Shown one piece after another: positions 34,503 to 45,006 of a stretch of 64,000 nucleotides of DNA. This stretch comes from Bog-473 sp963753115 (lineage in GTDB: Bacteria > Actinomycetota > Acidimicrobiia > Acidimicrobiales > RAAP-2): the NCBI GenBank assembly GCA_963753115.1, contig CAVWBB010000018.1:124001-188000 (forward strand). Reading direction: 5' to 3'. The first letter of the stretch is position 1; the number at the start of each line of letters is the position of its first letter. The translations under genes were made by a program, and so were the position numbers. The notes beneath the pieces were generated by a model. The model had not been told where the DNA came from. It was given only the letters and a program-made list of their open reading frames with translations, and made no database searches.

Positions 34503-35678
34503 TCAGCGCAGCGACCGCGGCATGCCGAGGCCGAAGATCGCGATGAGGTCCCGTTGAATTTCGTTGGTGCCGCCGCCGAAGGTCAGGATGATCATGGAGC
34601 GGGCGTACATCTCCAGGCGGCCGGCCACGACGGCGGCCGGTGAGCCCCGGGTCAGGTAGCCCGCCTGTCCGATGATCTCCATCAGCGAGCGGAACGCCCG
34701 CAGGTAGAACTCGGTGCCGAACACCTTGATCGACGAGGCGTCGGCCACGTCGAGTTGCCCCTGCGTCGCCTGCCACGCCACCTTCCAGTTGATGAGGCGG
34801 AGGAACTCGAGCTCGGCGTGGACGCGGGCGAGGTGCTCCTGCACCCACTCCTGGTCGATCACCCGGCGCCCGTCGGGAAGCTTGGTGGTCTGTGCCCAGG
34901 CCCGGACGTCGGTGAGCACCCGCTCGATGATCCCCGGCGAGCACAACGTGACCCGCTCGTGGTTGAGCTGGTTGGTGATGAGGGTCCAGCCCTGGTTCTC
35001 GCCGCCGACCAGGCTGCTGGCCGGAACTCGCACGTCCTCGTAGAACGTGTAGTTGATGTTGTGATCACCCAGCAGCTTCATCGGCACCACGCGGATGCCG
35101 GGAGTGTTCATGGGGATCACGAACATGGAGATCCCCTTGTGCTTGGGCGCATTGGGATCGGTGCGGGTGGCCAGCCAGATGTAGTCGGCGTCGCCGGCGA
35201 GGCTGGTGAAGATCTTGGCGCCGTTGATGACGTACTCGTCGCCGTCGCGTACCGCCCGGGTGGTCAGCGACGCCAGGTCGGTGCCCGAGTTCGGCTCCGT
35301 ATAGCCGATGCAGAAGGAGATCTCGCCGGCCAGGATCTTGGGCAGGAAGAACTCCTTCTGCTCCTGCGTGCCGAAGTTCATGATGGTCGGGCCCACCGTG
35401 TTGATGGTGAGCATCGGGACGGGTGCACCGCTGCGCATGGACTCGTCGAAGAAGATGAACTGCTCGACGGCCGAGCGGCCCTGCCCACCCCATTCGGTCG
35501 GCCAGCCGATGCCCAGCCAGCCGTCCTTGCCCATCTGCTTGACGACCTTGCGCACGACGGGTCCGATGCCGGCCGCGTGCGACAGCTCCTCCTCGAGCTC
35601 GGGGGTGAGCAGGTTCTGGTAATAGGCGCGCAGGTCGCTCTTGAGCGCCTGCTGCTCCTCGGTCAAGGCAATCTCCAT
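34503..35678 (-). CDS. acyl-CoA dehydrogenase, FadE26-like subunit
   Basis: A 391-residue acyl-CoA dehydrogenase with the full flavin motifs: FFDESMRSGAPVPMLTINTV, CIGYTEPNSGTDLASLTTRA, DEYVINGAKIFTSLAGDADY, RTDPNAPKHKGISMFVIP, LITNQLNHERVTLCSPG and the C-terminal LTFGGGTNEIQRDLIAIFGL. This is the long subunit type (FadE26/FadE29); the gene pairs with FadE27-like downstream. The two should act on a C24 or C22 steroid acyl-CoA. Start MEIALTEEQQALKSD at 35678 with GGGAGGGA ribosome site. It is divergent from the thiolase gene, and KstR-like site 5 lies in the 217-base gap between them. It is a paralogue of the FadE29-like protein at 23447. Confidence 0.89.
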   Translation of the reverse strand: MEIALTEEQQALKSDLRAYYQNLLTPELEEELSHAAGIGPVVRKVVKQMGKDGWLGIGWPTEWGGQGRSAVEQFIFFDESMRSGAPVPMLTINTVGPTIMNFGTQEQKEFFLPKILAGEISFCIGYTEPNSGTDLASLTTRAVRDGDEYVINGAKIFTSLAGDADYIWLATRTDPNAPKHKGISMFVIPMNTPGIRVVPMKLLGDHNINYTFYEDVRVPASSLVGGENQGWTLITNQLNHERVTLCSPGIIERVLTDVRAWAQTTKLPDGRRVIDQEWVQEHLARVHAELEFLRLINWKVAWQATQGQLDVADASSIKVFGTEFYLRAFRSLMEIIGQAGYLTRGSPAAVVAGRLEMYARSMIILTFGGGTNEIQRDLIAIFGLGMPRSLR

Positions 35679-35761
35679 GGTGTCCCTCCCGGGTGGCGAG
35701 GCCGCATCGGCCCACGTCAGCGCCATATCGTCGCCGGCCCGGCCGTGGGGGCTCGACGCGC

Positions 35762-35775
35762 GAGAACACGTTACA
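35762..35775. promoter_or_regulatory. KstR-like operator, site 5
   Basis: GAGAACACGTTACA fits TnnAACnnGTTnnA at seven of eight fixed positions. It is in the divergent promoter region between the FadE26-like gene (minus, start 35678) and the thiolase gene (plus, start 35896), and could control both. Confidence 0.72.
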
Positions 35776-35895
35776 GTCCGCCCCGCTCGAGCGGCCAGAC
35801 GGGTCCGAAGGGCCATTCACTACCGCCAAGTAACCTGCAGACCGCCCGGGGCCGGACCCCCGGGCGCACGATCCGAAAAACCGAGGAGCCGTCCC

Positions 35896-37101
35896 ATGCC
35901 TGAAGCCGTCATCGTCGCCACCGGTCGCACCCCGATCGGACGGGCCAACAAGGGCTCGCTCGTGGAGTGCCGGCCCGACGACCTGAGCGCGCTGGTGCTC
36001 CGCTCCGTGCTGGAGCAGGTGCCGCAGCTGAACCCGGCCGAGGTGGAGGACGTGATGCTCGGATGCGGGCAGCCGGCGGGTGAAGCGGGCTACAACGTCG
36101 CCCGCGTCGCCGCCCTGCTGGCCGGTCTCGACAACGTGCCCGGCGTGACGGTGAACCGCTACTGCTCCTCGTCGCTGCAGACGATCCGCATGGCCGCCCA
36201 TGCCATCCGCGCCGGCGAGGGCGACGTCTTCATTGCGGCGGGCGTGGAGACGGTGAGCCGGTACTCGCACGGCGCGTCGGACACCGGCCCGCACAACGCT
36301 GCCTTCGCCGCCGCCGAGGAGCGCACCAAGCTGCGCGCCCCCGCCGTGACCGAGCCCTGGAGCCCACCGTCCGGTCTCCCCGACGTGTACATCGCCATGG
36401 GCCAGACCGCCGAGAACGTGGCGGAGTTCGAGAAGGTCAGCCGGGCCGAAATGGACGAGTTCGCCCTGCTGTCCCAGACGCGGGCCGTCGAGTCCCAGCA
36501 GAACGGGTTCTTCGAGCGCGAGATCATCCCGGTCACCCTCGCCGACGGCACGGTCGTGACCAAGGATGACGGTCCGCGGCCGGGCACCACGCTGGAGGGC
36601 CTGTCCGGCCTCAAGCCCGTCTTCCGCGAGGGCGGGACCATCACCGCCGGCAACGCCTGCCCGCTCAACGACGGCGCCGCCGCCGTCATCGTCATGAGCG
36701 ACACGAAAGCCAAGGCGCTCGGCATCACGCCTCTGGCCCGCATCGTCGCCAGCGGCGTGACGGGCCTCAACCCCGAGATCATGGGCCTCGGCCCGGTCGA
36801 CGCCTGCCGCCAGGTCCTGGCCCGGGCGAACATGAGCATCGACGACATCGACCTGGTGGAGATCAACGAGGCCTTCGCGGCGCAGGTGATCCCGTCGGCC
36901 AAGCACCTCGGGATCAGCTGGGACAAGCTCAACGTGAAGGGCGGCGCCATCGCCCTCGGCCACCCCTTCGGGCAGACCGGGGCTCGCATCATGACCACGC
37001 TGCTCAACGCGCTGGAGGACACGGGCAAGACGTTCGGCCTCGAGTCCATGTGCGTCGGCGGTGGCCAGGGCATGGCCATGATCGTCGAGCGGCTGAACTA
37101 G
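35896..37101 (+). CDS. acetyl-CoA C-acyltransferase (thiolase), FadA5-like role
   Basis: A 401-residue thiolase, with the nucleophilic cysteine in TVNRYCSSSLQT (C90), the general-base histidine in GGAIALGHPFGQTG (H356) and the second cysteine in ESMCVGGGQGMA (C386). It cleaves 3-ketoacyl-CoA to acetyl-CoA and a shortened acyl-CoA. The position opposite a FadE26/27-like pair, with a shared KstR-like site, suggests the part of FadA5 in steroid side-chain beta-oxidation; the sequence around C90 (RYCSSSLQT rather than QCGSGQQ) is more like general fatty-acid thiolases, so substrate preference is open. The ribosome site is GAGGAG. The methyltransferase gene begins 65 bases after the stop. Confidence 0.92.
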   Translation: MPEAVIVATGRTPIGRANKGSLVECRPDDLSALVLRSVLEQVPQLNPAEVEDVMLGCGQPAGEAGYNVARVAALLAGLDNVPGVTVNRYCSSSLQTIRMAAHAIRAGEGDVFIAAGVETVSRYSHGASDTGPHNAAFAAAEERTKLRAPAVTEPWSPPSGLPDVYIAMGQTAENVAEFEKVSRAEMDEFALLSQTRAVESQQNGFFEREIIPVTLADGTVVTKDDGPRPGTTLEGLSGLKPVFREGGTITAGNACPLNDGAAAVIVMSDTKAKALGITPLARIVASGVTGLNPEIMGLGPVDACRQVLARANMSIDDIDLVEINEAFAAQVIPSAKHLGISWDKLNVKGGAIALGHPFGQTGARIMTTLLNALEDTGKTFGLESMCVGGGQGMAMIVERLN

Positions 37102-37166
37102 CAGTACCTTTCGGCGCACGAGCGTGGTCGCCAACGGTGGCGGTCGCCGAGACCTTCGGAGGTCCA

Positions 37167-38198
37167 GTGCCTGATCACGAGGTGCGACGCTGGCGGCGCG
37201 CTGCCACGCGCATCCCCTTCATCGACCGAGGATTGCGATCGCTGCGCCGCACCGACCAGATCGAGGCGCTGCAGCAGCAGCTGGCGGAGCAACGACTGCT
37301 GGCCGGGCAGGGCCCAGGCGCCGCCCCGGAGCCGAACCGGTGGTGTGGCCGTGTCATGGACGACAGCACCGCGCCGTTCCTCGAATGGCGGCCGCCGGGG
37401 CACTACTACTCGCCGATCCCCACCATGAAGGAGGTGCTGGCCCAGGAGGACAGGATCTTCCAGCGGCCCGACCACCTCGTCGGGCTCGACATCAACGACG
37501 AGGGGCAGCTTGCGCTGTTCACCCGTCTCGCGCCGCTCGCGACGGACGTGACGTTCAACACCGAGCCCCAGCCCGATCAGCGTTACTTCACGAACAACCC
37601 GTCCTACGGCGTGGGTGACGCGTTGATCCTGCAAGCCTTCCTGCGCCACCTGCGCCCGGCGCGCTACCTCGAGGTCGGCTCCGGCTGGACGACCGCCCTC
37701 GCGCTCGACACGAACGATCGCTGGCTCGACGGCGGGCTCCGCCTCACCTGTATCGAGCCCTATCCCGACGACCTCAACCGGCTGGTTCGGCCGGGCGACG
37801 ACGTCGAGATCATCGTCAGCCCCGTGCAGGATGTCGACATCGCGCGCTTCACCGAGCTCGAGCCGGGCGACATCCTCTTCATCGACTGCTCGCACGTCGT
37901 CAAGACGGGGAGCGATGCGCACCACCTGATCACTCGCGTGCTCCCCGTGGTACCCACCGGCGTCTACATCCACATCCACGACATGTTCTGGCCCTTCGAG
38001 TACCCGCGGGTATGGATAGAGGAAGGCCGGGTCTGGACCGAGGCCTACCTGCTGCACGCGTTCTTGCTGTTCAACCAGGAGTTCGAGATCGTCTTCTTCA
38101 ACGACTGGATGGCGACCCAGCACTACGACCTCATGGTGCACGAAGTCCCCGCGCTGGCGCAGGGCGCCGGTGGCGCACTCTGGCTCCGCCGCCGCTGA
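37167..38198 (+). CDS. class I SAM-dependent methyltransferase-like protein
   Basis: A 343-residue protein whose C-terminal 200 residues have a Rossmann methyltransferase pattern: LRPARYLEVGSGWTTALALD (motif I), LTCIEPYPDDLNRLV, GDILFIDCSHVVKTGSDAHH, and VYIHIHDMFWPFEYPRVWIE. It is nearest to the Methyltransf_24 style often seen in polysaccharide and secondary-metabolite loci. The N-terminal part contains a helix with coiled-coil character (QIEALQQQLAEQRLLAGQ). GTG at 37167 is preferred because GGAGG lies five bases before it. It stands between the thiolase and the sugar-isomerase genes; the nearby cell-surface glycan genes suggest a sugar or glycan acceptor, but nothing proves this. Confidence 0.75.
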   Translation: MPDHEVRRWRRAATRIPFIDRGLRSLRRTDQIEALQQQLAEQRLLAGQGPGAAPEPNRWCGRVMDDSTAPFLEWRPPGHYYSPIPTMKEVLAQEDRIFQRPDHLVGLDINDEGQLALFTRLAPLATDVTFNTEPQPDQRYFTNNPSYGVGDALILQAFLRHLRPARYLEVGSGWTTALALDTNDRWLDGGLRLTCIEPYPDDLNRLVRPGDDVEIIVSPVQDVDIARFTELEPGDILFIDCSHVVKTGSDAHHLITRVLPVVPTGVYIHIHDMFWPFEYPRVWIEEGRVWTEAYLLHAFLLFNQEFEIVFFNDWMATQHYDLMVHEVPALAQGAGGALWLRRR

Positions 38199-38246
38199 TC
38201 CGAGCCCGGTCGGCTCCTGAAGGCCGACGCCAGTCCGCTCCTGAAG

Positions 38247-39332
38247 CTACTGAAGGAGCGCTGCGGCCTGTGCCTCGTCGACGGCAGGAACCGGTCCCGG
38301 GTCGACGCCCTCCTGGGCGGCGAGGTGCAGCGACACGAGCTCGCCGAACAGCGTCAGGTCGAAAAAGCGCGACAGCTCGTCGTCTCCCTCGCCGTGCACC
38401 TCGAAGATGTCGGCCATGACCTCGTCGGTCGCCTCGCGCACGGCGTTGAAGAGGCCGGCCGTGCGCGGGCCCTCGCCGGCGAGGCGCAGCAGCACCAACG
38501 ACATCGTCTGACGCGTCACGTCGCCGCCCTGTCCCCAGCCGGCCAGCTCCTCGTGGGTCAGCTCCGGCACCGCGGCGGCGAAGGCCGGCGCCTTGGCGTT
38601 CAGGTTCACCTGCGCCTTCCACCACCCGGCCGCGACCGCGGCGACGCCCGTCGCGCCATAGACCAGCGGGATGGTGCGCCCGAGCCGGCGCGCCAGGTCG
38701 GCGGGCGCCGCACCCGGCACGACGAGCGAGTCACGCCGGCGGGCCAGCGCCGCCGACGCGCCCGTCACCGCGGCACTGCAGTCCTGCCGCAACCCGGCCC
38801 GGGCCAACGCGACCAGCACGGCCACGGTGGTGCCCCCCAGCGCGGCGCGTGCCGGCATGGCTGCCGCACCGCTCCTGCTCGGGCACCACGGCAGACCGGC
38901 ATCGCCGGCCAGGCGCGCCAGCGCTCCCCCTGCCTCACCGCCGACCGCCACCACGGTGGCCCCGCGCTCGACCGCTTTCTCGGCGGCCACCAGTGTCTCG
39001 GGGGTGCGGCCCGAGGACGACACGGCGAGCACGAGCGTGTCAGGGCCGACGAAGGCCGGGGCGGCGGACCCGGCGCCGAACCAGAACGGGACGGCCAGGT
39101 CCGGCGCCGTGAGAGCCGCCGCCGCGGCACAGGCCGCGCCGCCGGTGCCCAGGCCGAAGGCGGCCACGGAGCGGAAGCCGCCGGCACCCGCACCGCGTCC
39201 GGCGCCGCCGCCGAACGCGTCGGTGTCGCCGAACGCCTCGCCGGCCGCCTGCAGCGCGCCGGAGAGCTGCTCGGGCAGGGAGGTCACCGCCTCCCACATG
39301 CCGAGCGTGTCGAGGGACGTCTGCTCGCTCAC
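38247..39332 (-). CDS. SIS-domain phosphosugar isomerase-like protein
   Basis: A 361-residue protein related to the bifunctional phosphoglucose/phosphomannose isomerases and to the SIS protein encoded beside manB in actinobacteria (Rv3256c and TobH type). Features: AFGLGTGGAACAAAAALTAP, LAVSSSGRTPETLVAAEKAV with the sugar-phosphate-binding SSSGxTxET signature, then VNLNAKAPAFAAAVPELTHE, where isomerases have their catalytic glutamate and histidine, and FDLTLFGELVSLHLA. The GTG start is one base after the stop of the Trm112-like gene. With manB it would channel hexose phosphates into GDP-mannose. A long Ala/Gly stretch (AFGGGAGRGAGAGGF) near residue 40 looks like a loop expansion. Confidence 0.82.
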   Translation of the reverse strand: MSEQTSLDTLGMWEAVTSLPEQLSGALQAAGEAFGDTDAFGGGAGRGAGAGGFRSVAAFGLGTGGAACAAAAALTAPDLAVPFWFGAGSAAPAFVGPDTLVLAVSSSGRTPETLVAAEKAVERGATVVAVGGEAGGALARLAGDAGLPWCPSRSGAAAMPARAALGGTTVAVLVALARAGLRQDCSAAVTGASAALARRRDSLVVPGAAPADLARRLGRTIPLVYGATGVAAVAAGWWKAQVNLNAKAPAFAAAVPELTHEELAGWGQGGDVTRQTMSLVLLRLAGEGPRTAGLFNAVREATDEVMADIFEVHGEGDDELSRFFDLTLFGELVSLHLAAQEGVDPGPVPAVDEAQAAALLQ

Positions 39333-39333
39333 C

Positions 39334-39576
39334 TCACCCAGGGGCCGAGCCCGTGGCCCGCACCTTGTCGCTCTCCGCCTTGGCCAGCAGGCGCTCGTGT
39401 TCCGCCTCGCCGACGGTCACCGCCTCGTCGCTCAGCAACACGGGCACGCCGTCCACCACGGCGTAGCTCTTCTTCAGGCGCGGGTTGTAGAGGACGTCCT
39501 CGTCCTCGAACCACAGCAGCGGTCCCTTGTCGACCGGGCAGGCCAGGACGTCGAGCAAGAGCGGGTCGAGGCTCAT
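39334..39576 (-). CDS. Trm112-like zinc-ribbon-type small protein
   Basis: An 80-residue protein beginning MSLDPLLLDVLACPVDKGPL and continuing with LYNPRLKKSYAVVDGVPVLL, the compact Trm112/UPF0434 fold. The second cysteine of the usual CPxC pair is replaced (ACPVDKG), as is common in bacterial members. In eukaryotes and archaea Trm112 activates methyltransferases; in actinobacteria the small gene is regularly found between manB and the SIS-isomerase gene, exactly as here, and its part is unknown. It begins 11 bases after the manB stop and ends one base before the isomerase start, so all three are one operon. Confidence 0.87.
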   Translation of the reverse strand: MSLDPLLLDVLACPVDKGPLLWFEDEDVLYNPRLKKSYAVVDGVPVLLSDEAVTVGEAEHERLLAKAESDKVRATGSAPG

Positions 39577-39587
39577 CGGCGTGCTCC

Positions 39588-40952
39588 TCAGTTCGGGCCG
39601 GCCGCGAGACCGGCGTGGGTGGCGATGAGCTTCTGCACCTCGGCCACATGGGCGGCGCAGCGCTCGGCTGTCTTCGCTTCCACGTTGAGTCGGAGCAACG
39701 GCTCGGTGTTGGAGGGGCGGACGTTGTACCACCAGTCACCATGTTCGACGGTGAGCCCGTCCAGCATGTCGACCGAGGCACCGGCCTTGCGCTCGTGGTC
39801 GGCGATGGCCTCCACGGTGGCCGCGGGACTGGTGACCGTGGTGTTGATCTCCCCCGAGTCCACGTAGCGCTGGTAGGGCTGGAGCATCTCGGAGAGCGGC
39901 TGCGAGCTCTGGCTGAGCAGTTCGAGGACGAGCAGCGCGGTGATGATGCCCGAGTCGGCCCGGAAATTGTCGCGGTAGTAGTAGTGGCCGGAGTGTTCCC
40001 CGCCGAAGACGGCACCCGTCTCGGCCATCACCTTCTTGATGATGGAGTGGCCCACCTGTGTGCGCACGGGCATGCCGCCCATCTCGGTCACGACCTCGGG
40101 CACGACATGGGAGCAGATGAGGTTGTAGAGGATCGTCTCGCCCGGGTGCTTGGTCAGCATGGACGCGGCCACCAGCGCCGTCGTCAGCGAGCCCGACACC
40201 GGCTCGGCCTTCTCGTCCACGAGGAAGACGCGGTCGGCGTCGCCGTCGAAGGCCAGGCCGATGTCGGCGCCCTGCTCGAGCACCGCTGCCTTCAGCGCCA
40301 CCAGGTTCTCGGGCTGGATCGGGTCGGCCGGGTGGTTGGGAAAGTTCCCGTCGAGCTCCGGGAACAGGATCTCCACCGTGAAGGGCAACCGCTCGAACAC
40401 GATCGGCACCACCAGCCCGCCCATGCCGTTGGCCGTGTCGGCCACGACCTTCAGCGGGCGCAGCGTGCTGACGTCGACGAACGACACGACGTGGTCGGCC
40501 CACGCACCGAGCAGGTCCTGCTCGGACCAGCCTCCCGTCAGGGGCGGCAGCGGCGCGCCGAGCAGCTCCTCGGCCCCGGCGGCGATGTCGGCCAGTCCCG
40601 TGTCGCGCCCGATCGGGCGCGCGCCCGACAGGCAGAGCTTGAGCCCGTTGTACTGCGCCGGGTTGTGCGACGCCGTGAACATGGCACCGGGCGAGTCGAG
40701 GTGGCCCGAGGCGAAGTACAAGAAGTCGGTGGAGGCCATGCCGAGGTCGACGATGTCGACGCCTTCGGCCCGGACCCCGTCGGAGAAGGCGGCCGCCAGC
40801 TCCACGCCGCTCTCGCGCATGTCGCGGGCGACCAGGATCTTCGGGGTGCCCACGAAGCGGGCCATGGCCCGACCGATGGCCCGGCACATGTCCGCGTCGA
40901 GCTGGTCGGGCACCGTCCCGCGCACGTCGTACGCCTTGAAGACCTGGTTCAT
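39588..40952 (-). CDS. manB: phosphomannomutase/phosphoglucomutase
   Basis: Alpha-D-phosphohexomutase of 454 residues that interconverts hexose 6- and 1-phosphates, here most likely mannose for GDP-mannose. All four active-site loops are visible: the phosphoserine loop MFTASHNPAQYNGLK (S95), the magnesium loop AFDGDADRVF (236-241), the sugar-binding FGGEHSGHYYYRD (315-325) and the phosphate-binding RPSNTEPLLRLN near the end. The start MNQVFKAYDVRG is preferred over a longer reading at 41000. It heads the operon manB, Trm112-like, SIS isomerase. This order is shared with Mycobacterium and Streptomyces. ManC is encoded at 61158. Confidence 0.94.
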   Translation of the reverse strand: MNQVFKAYDVRGTVPDQLDADMCRAIGRAMARFVGTPKILVARDMRESGVELAAAFSDGVRAEGVDIVDLGMASTDFLYFASGHLDSPGAMFTASHNPAQYNGLKLCLSGARPIGRDTGLADIAAGAEELLGAPLPPLTGGWSEQDLLGAWADHVVSFVDVSTLRPLKVVADTANGMGGLVVPIVFERLPFTVEILFPELDGNFPNHPADPIQPENLVALKAAVLEQGADIGLAFDGDADRVFLVDEKAEPVSGSLTTALVAASMLTKHPGETILYNLICSHVVPEVVTEMGGMPVRTQVGHSIIKKVMAETGAVFGGEHSGHYYYRDNFRADSGIITALLVLELLSQSSQPLSEMLQPYQRYVDSGEINTTVTSPAATVEAIADHERKAGASVDMLDGLTVEHGDWWYNVRPSNTEPLLRLNVEAKTAERCAAHVAEVQKLIATHAGLAAGPN

Positions 40953-41031
40953 GCGGCTCACGGGCCCCACCATAGGGGGCGCCCACGCGGCGCTCCGCAC
41001 GACGCGCCGCAGGGCGCGCCGCCGTGCATCC

Positions 41032-42064
41032 TCAGTGGATGACCGCGGTCCCGTTGATCGCGATGGCGACGATGGCGACCAGATTGAAGGTGGAGTGGGC
41101 GACCATGTTCATCCCCAGACGCCCCGTGCGATAGGACACGGCGGCGAGGATCACCCCGAACGAGGCCAGGCCCGCCAGTTGCACCCACTCGCCGTGGGCC
41201 AGGCCGAAGATGAGCCCGTCGGCGATCACCGCCGCGACGACTCCGGCGGCCCGGGCGCGGCCGGCTGACCGCAGCGGCGTGAACAGCCGCACGAGCGCCT
41301 TGAGCAGCAGGCCGCGGAAGAAGAGCTCCTCCATGGCGGGAGCGAAGAGCACGGTGGCGATGGCGATGATGACGAACCCGCCGCCGTGCGAGCCGCCCGT
41401 CAGCTTCTGCGACGGGCCGTTGAAATCGTGGATGTCGTGCTGGAAGGGCGCGTACATGATGGCCACGAGGAGCTGGCCGCCGATCCCGATGAGGATCCCG
41501 TACAGGTCGACGACCCGGAAGCGCACCCCGAGGTCGCGCATGAAGTGCCGTGTCCCCTGCGTCCGGCTGGCCAGCCACGGTGCGCCGATGAAGCCGATCC
41601 AGAGGCCGAGCAGGGTGGCCACCACATACCACTCCGGCGGGACCGCCTCCTTCTGGATGAGCGTGATCTGTGCCGACGTCTTCCCGGCGAGGAGACCGGC
41701 GACGAGGCCGAAGATCTCGGCGCCGATCTGGCCGACCAGGAAGCCCACGACGGCGTAGACGAGCCAGAGCCACCCCTGGCGCTTCGTCTGCGGGGGGACC
41801 CACGGGGTATCGAGGAACGGGACGTCGGCGGCGGGCAGCACCGTGGGTGGGGGCGGCAGCATCGAGAAGGTGGGGTCGTAGGGCGGGGGCGGTGGCGGCG
41901 GGGGGCGGCGGTGCGGCGGCTCCTGTGGCGGCCGCCGCTGCCGCTGCGGCCGACGCCGTCTGGACCCATTCGAGGGGCACGTACCCGTCCGGGACTGGCC
42001 CCGGCGGCCGGGCTGGTGGGCCCGGGGGGCCGGGCGCCGCCCCGCCGGGCTCGGAATCGGTCAT
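41032..42064 (-). CDS. CPBP-family intramembrane metalloprotease, one apparent frameshift
   Basis: CAAX-protease-like membrane protein. The C-terminal 276 residues hold at least six hydrophobic segments and the three CPBP motifs: APAMEELFFRGLLLKAL (EExxxR), IFGLAHGEWVQL (FxxxH) and GMNMVAHSTFNLVAI (HxxxN/B). Upstream in another frame is MTDSEPGGAAPGPPGPPARP and PDGYVPLEWVQTA, a proline-rich cytoplasmic N-terminus; both join if one base is corrected in the CCCCCC run near 41905-41915. The total would be about 344 residues. Substrates of bacterial CPBP proteins are mostly unknown. It is divergent from ftsH, another membrane protease, with 113 bases between the starts. Confidence 0.83.
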
Positions 42065-42177
42065 CGGTCAGACGTTACCGGCGCCCGCACCCCCCTCCAC
42101 CTGCAGGGGGACAACTTTGTCCGAATGCGACCATGCCGTGACGGGGCGGTCACCACTGACCAGGGTCGGCGCCTAGC

Positions 42178-44361
<2,184 letters not shown>

Positions 44362-44427
44362 GGTCCGCGACGGCCCGCCCGCCACGTCGATCGAACCGAT
44401 CCGGGCAACGCGGCGTCAGACACAGGG

Positions 44428-45006
44428 ATGGTGGAGCAACAGCTCGCAGACTGGCTGGAGGAGGGCTACGTGTCCTCCTTCCGCACGGCGTGCCTGATCC
44501 TGGGCAACCGGGCCGACGCCGAAGAGGCCGTGCAGGACGCCTTCCTCCGCGCCTGGCGCTTCCGCGACTCCCTCACGGCCGTCCCCAGCATCCGGCCCTG
44601 GCTCTACCGCGTCGTCGTGAACTCGTGCTATTCCAAGCTGCGCCGCGAGATCCCCCACCGCGACCGCCGCGCCGGTGAGGAGCCGCTGGCCCACGTTCCC
44701 GCGCCGAGCGTCGACCCCGAGACGAGGGCCGAGCAGGGCGAGGTGGCCGAGACCGTGCTCGCCGCATTGCAGCAGCTCCCGCTGTCGCTGCGCGTCCCCG
44801 TCGTCCTGCGCTACTACGCCGACCTGAGCGAGCGCGACATCGCGCTGGCCATCGGCCGCCGTCCGGGAACGGTGAAGTCCCGCCTCCACGAAGCACGCCG
44901 CCGCCTGGCGGCCGACCCCGCCCTGTGTGCCCTCGCCGGGGCCGGGGACGCACCACGCACCGGAGAAGCGAGCGCGACCGGCGACATGGAGGAGACCGGC
45001 CCATGA
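44428..45006 (+). CDS. ECF-type RNA polymerase sigma factor
   Basis: A 192-residue extracytoplasmic-function sigma factor. Region 2 reads FRTACLILGNRADAEEAVQD followed by AFLRAWRFRDSL; region 4 reads LPLSLRVPVVLRYYADLSER, then DIALAIGRRPGTVKSRLHEA with the helix-turn-helix that binds the -35 element. The acidic linker between them is short. Its stop overlaps the start of the following membrane protein gene (ATGA), the arrangement usual for a sigma factor and its cognate anti-sigma factor. A C-terminal tail of about 25 residues (AGAGDAPRTGEASATGD) is low complexity. The regulon is unknown. Confidence 0.93.
   Translation: MVEQQLADWLEEGYVSSFRTACLILGNRADAEEAVQDAFLRAWRFRDSLTAVPSIRPWLYRVVVNSCYSKLRREIPHRDRRAGEEPLAHVPAPSVDPETRAEQGEVAETVLAALQQLPLSLRVPVVLRYYADLSERDIALAIGRRPGTVKSRLHEARRRLAADPALCALAGAGDAPRTGEASATGDMEETGP

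Noticed and set aside
35065..37134. A 689-codon open frame on the minus strand across the thiolase gene
   Set aside because: Antisense shadow of the thiolase and out-of-frame reading of FadE26; no recognisable domain.
38325..41042. A 905-codon open frame on the plus strand
   Set aside because: It lies antisense to SIS isomerase, Trm112-like and manB genes, which have clear motifs; its product is Arg/Gly/His-rich low complexity, an artefact of high GC.
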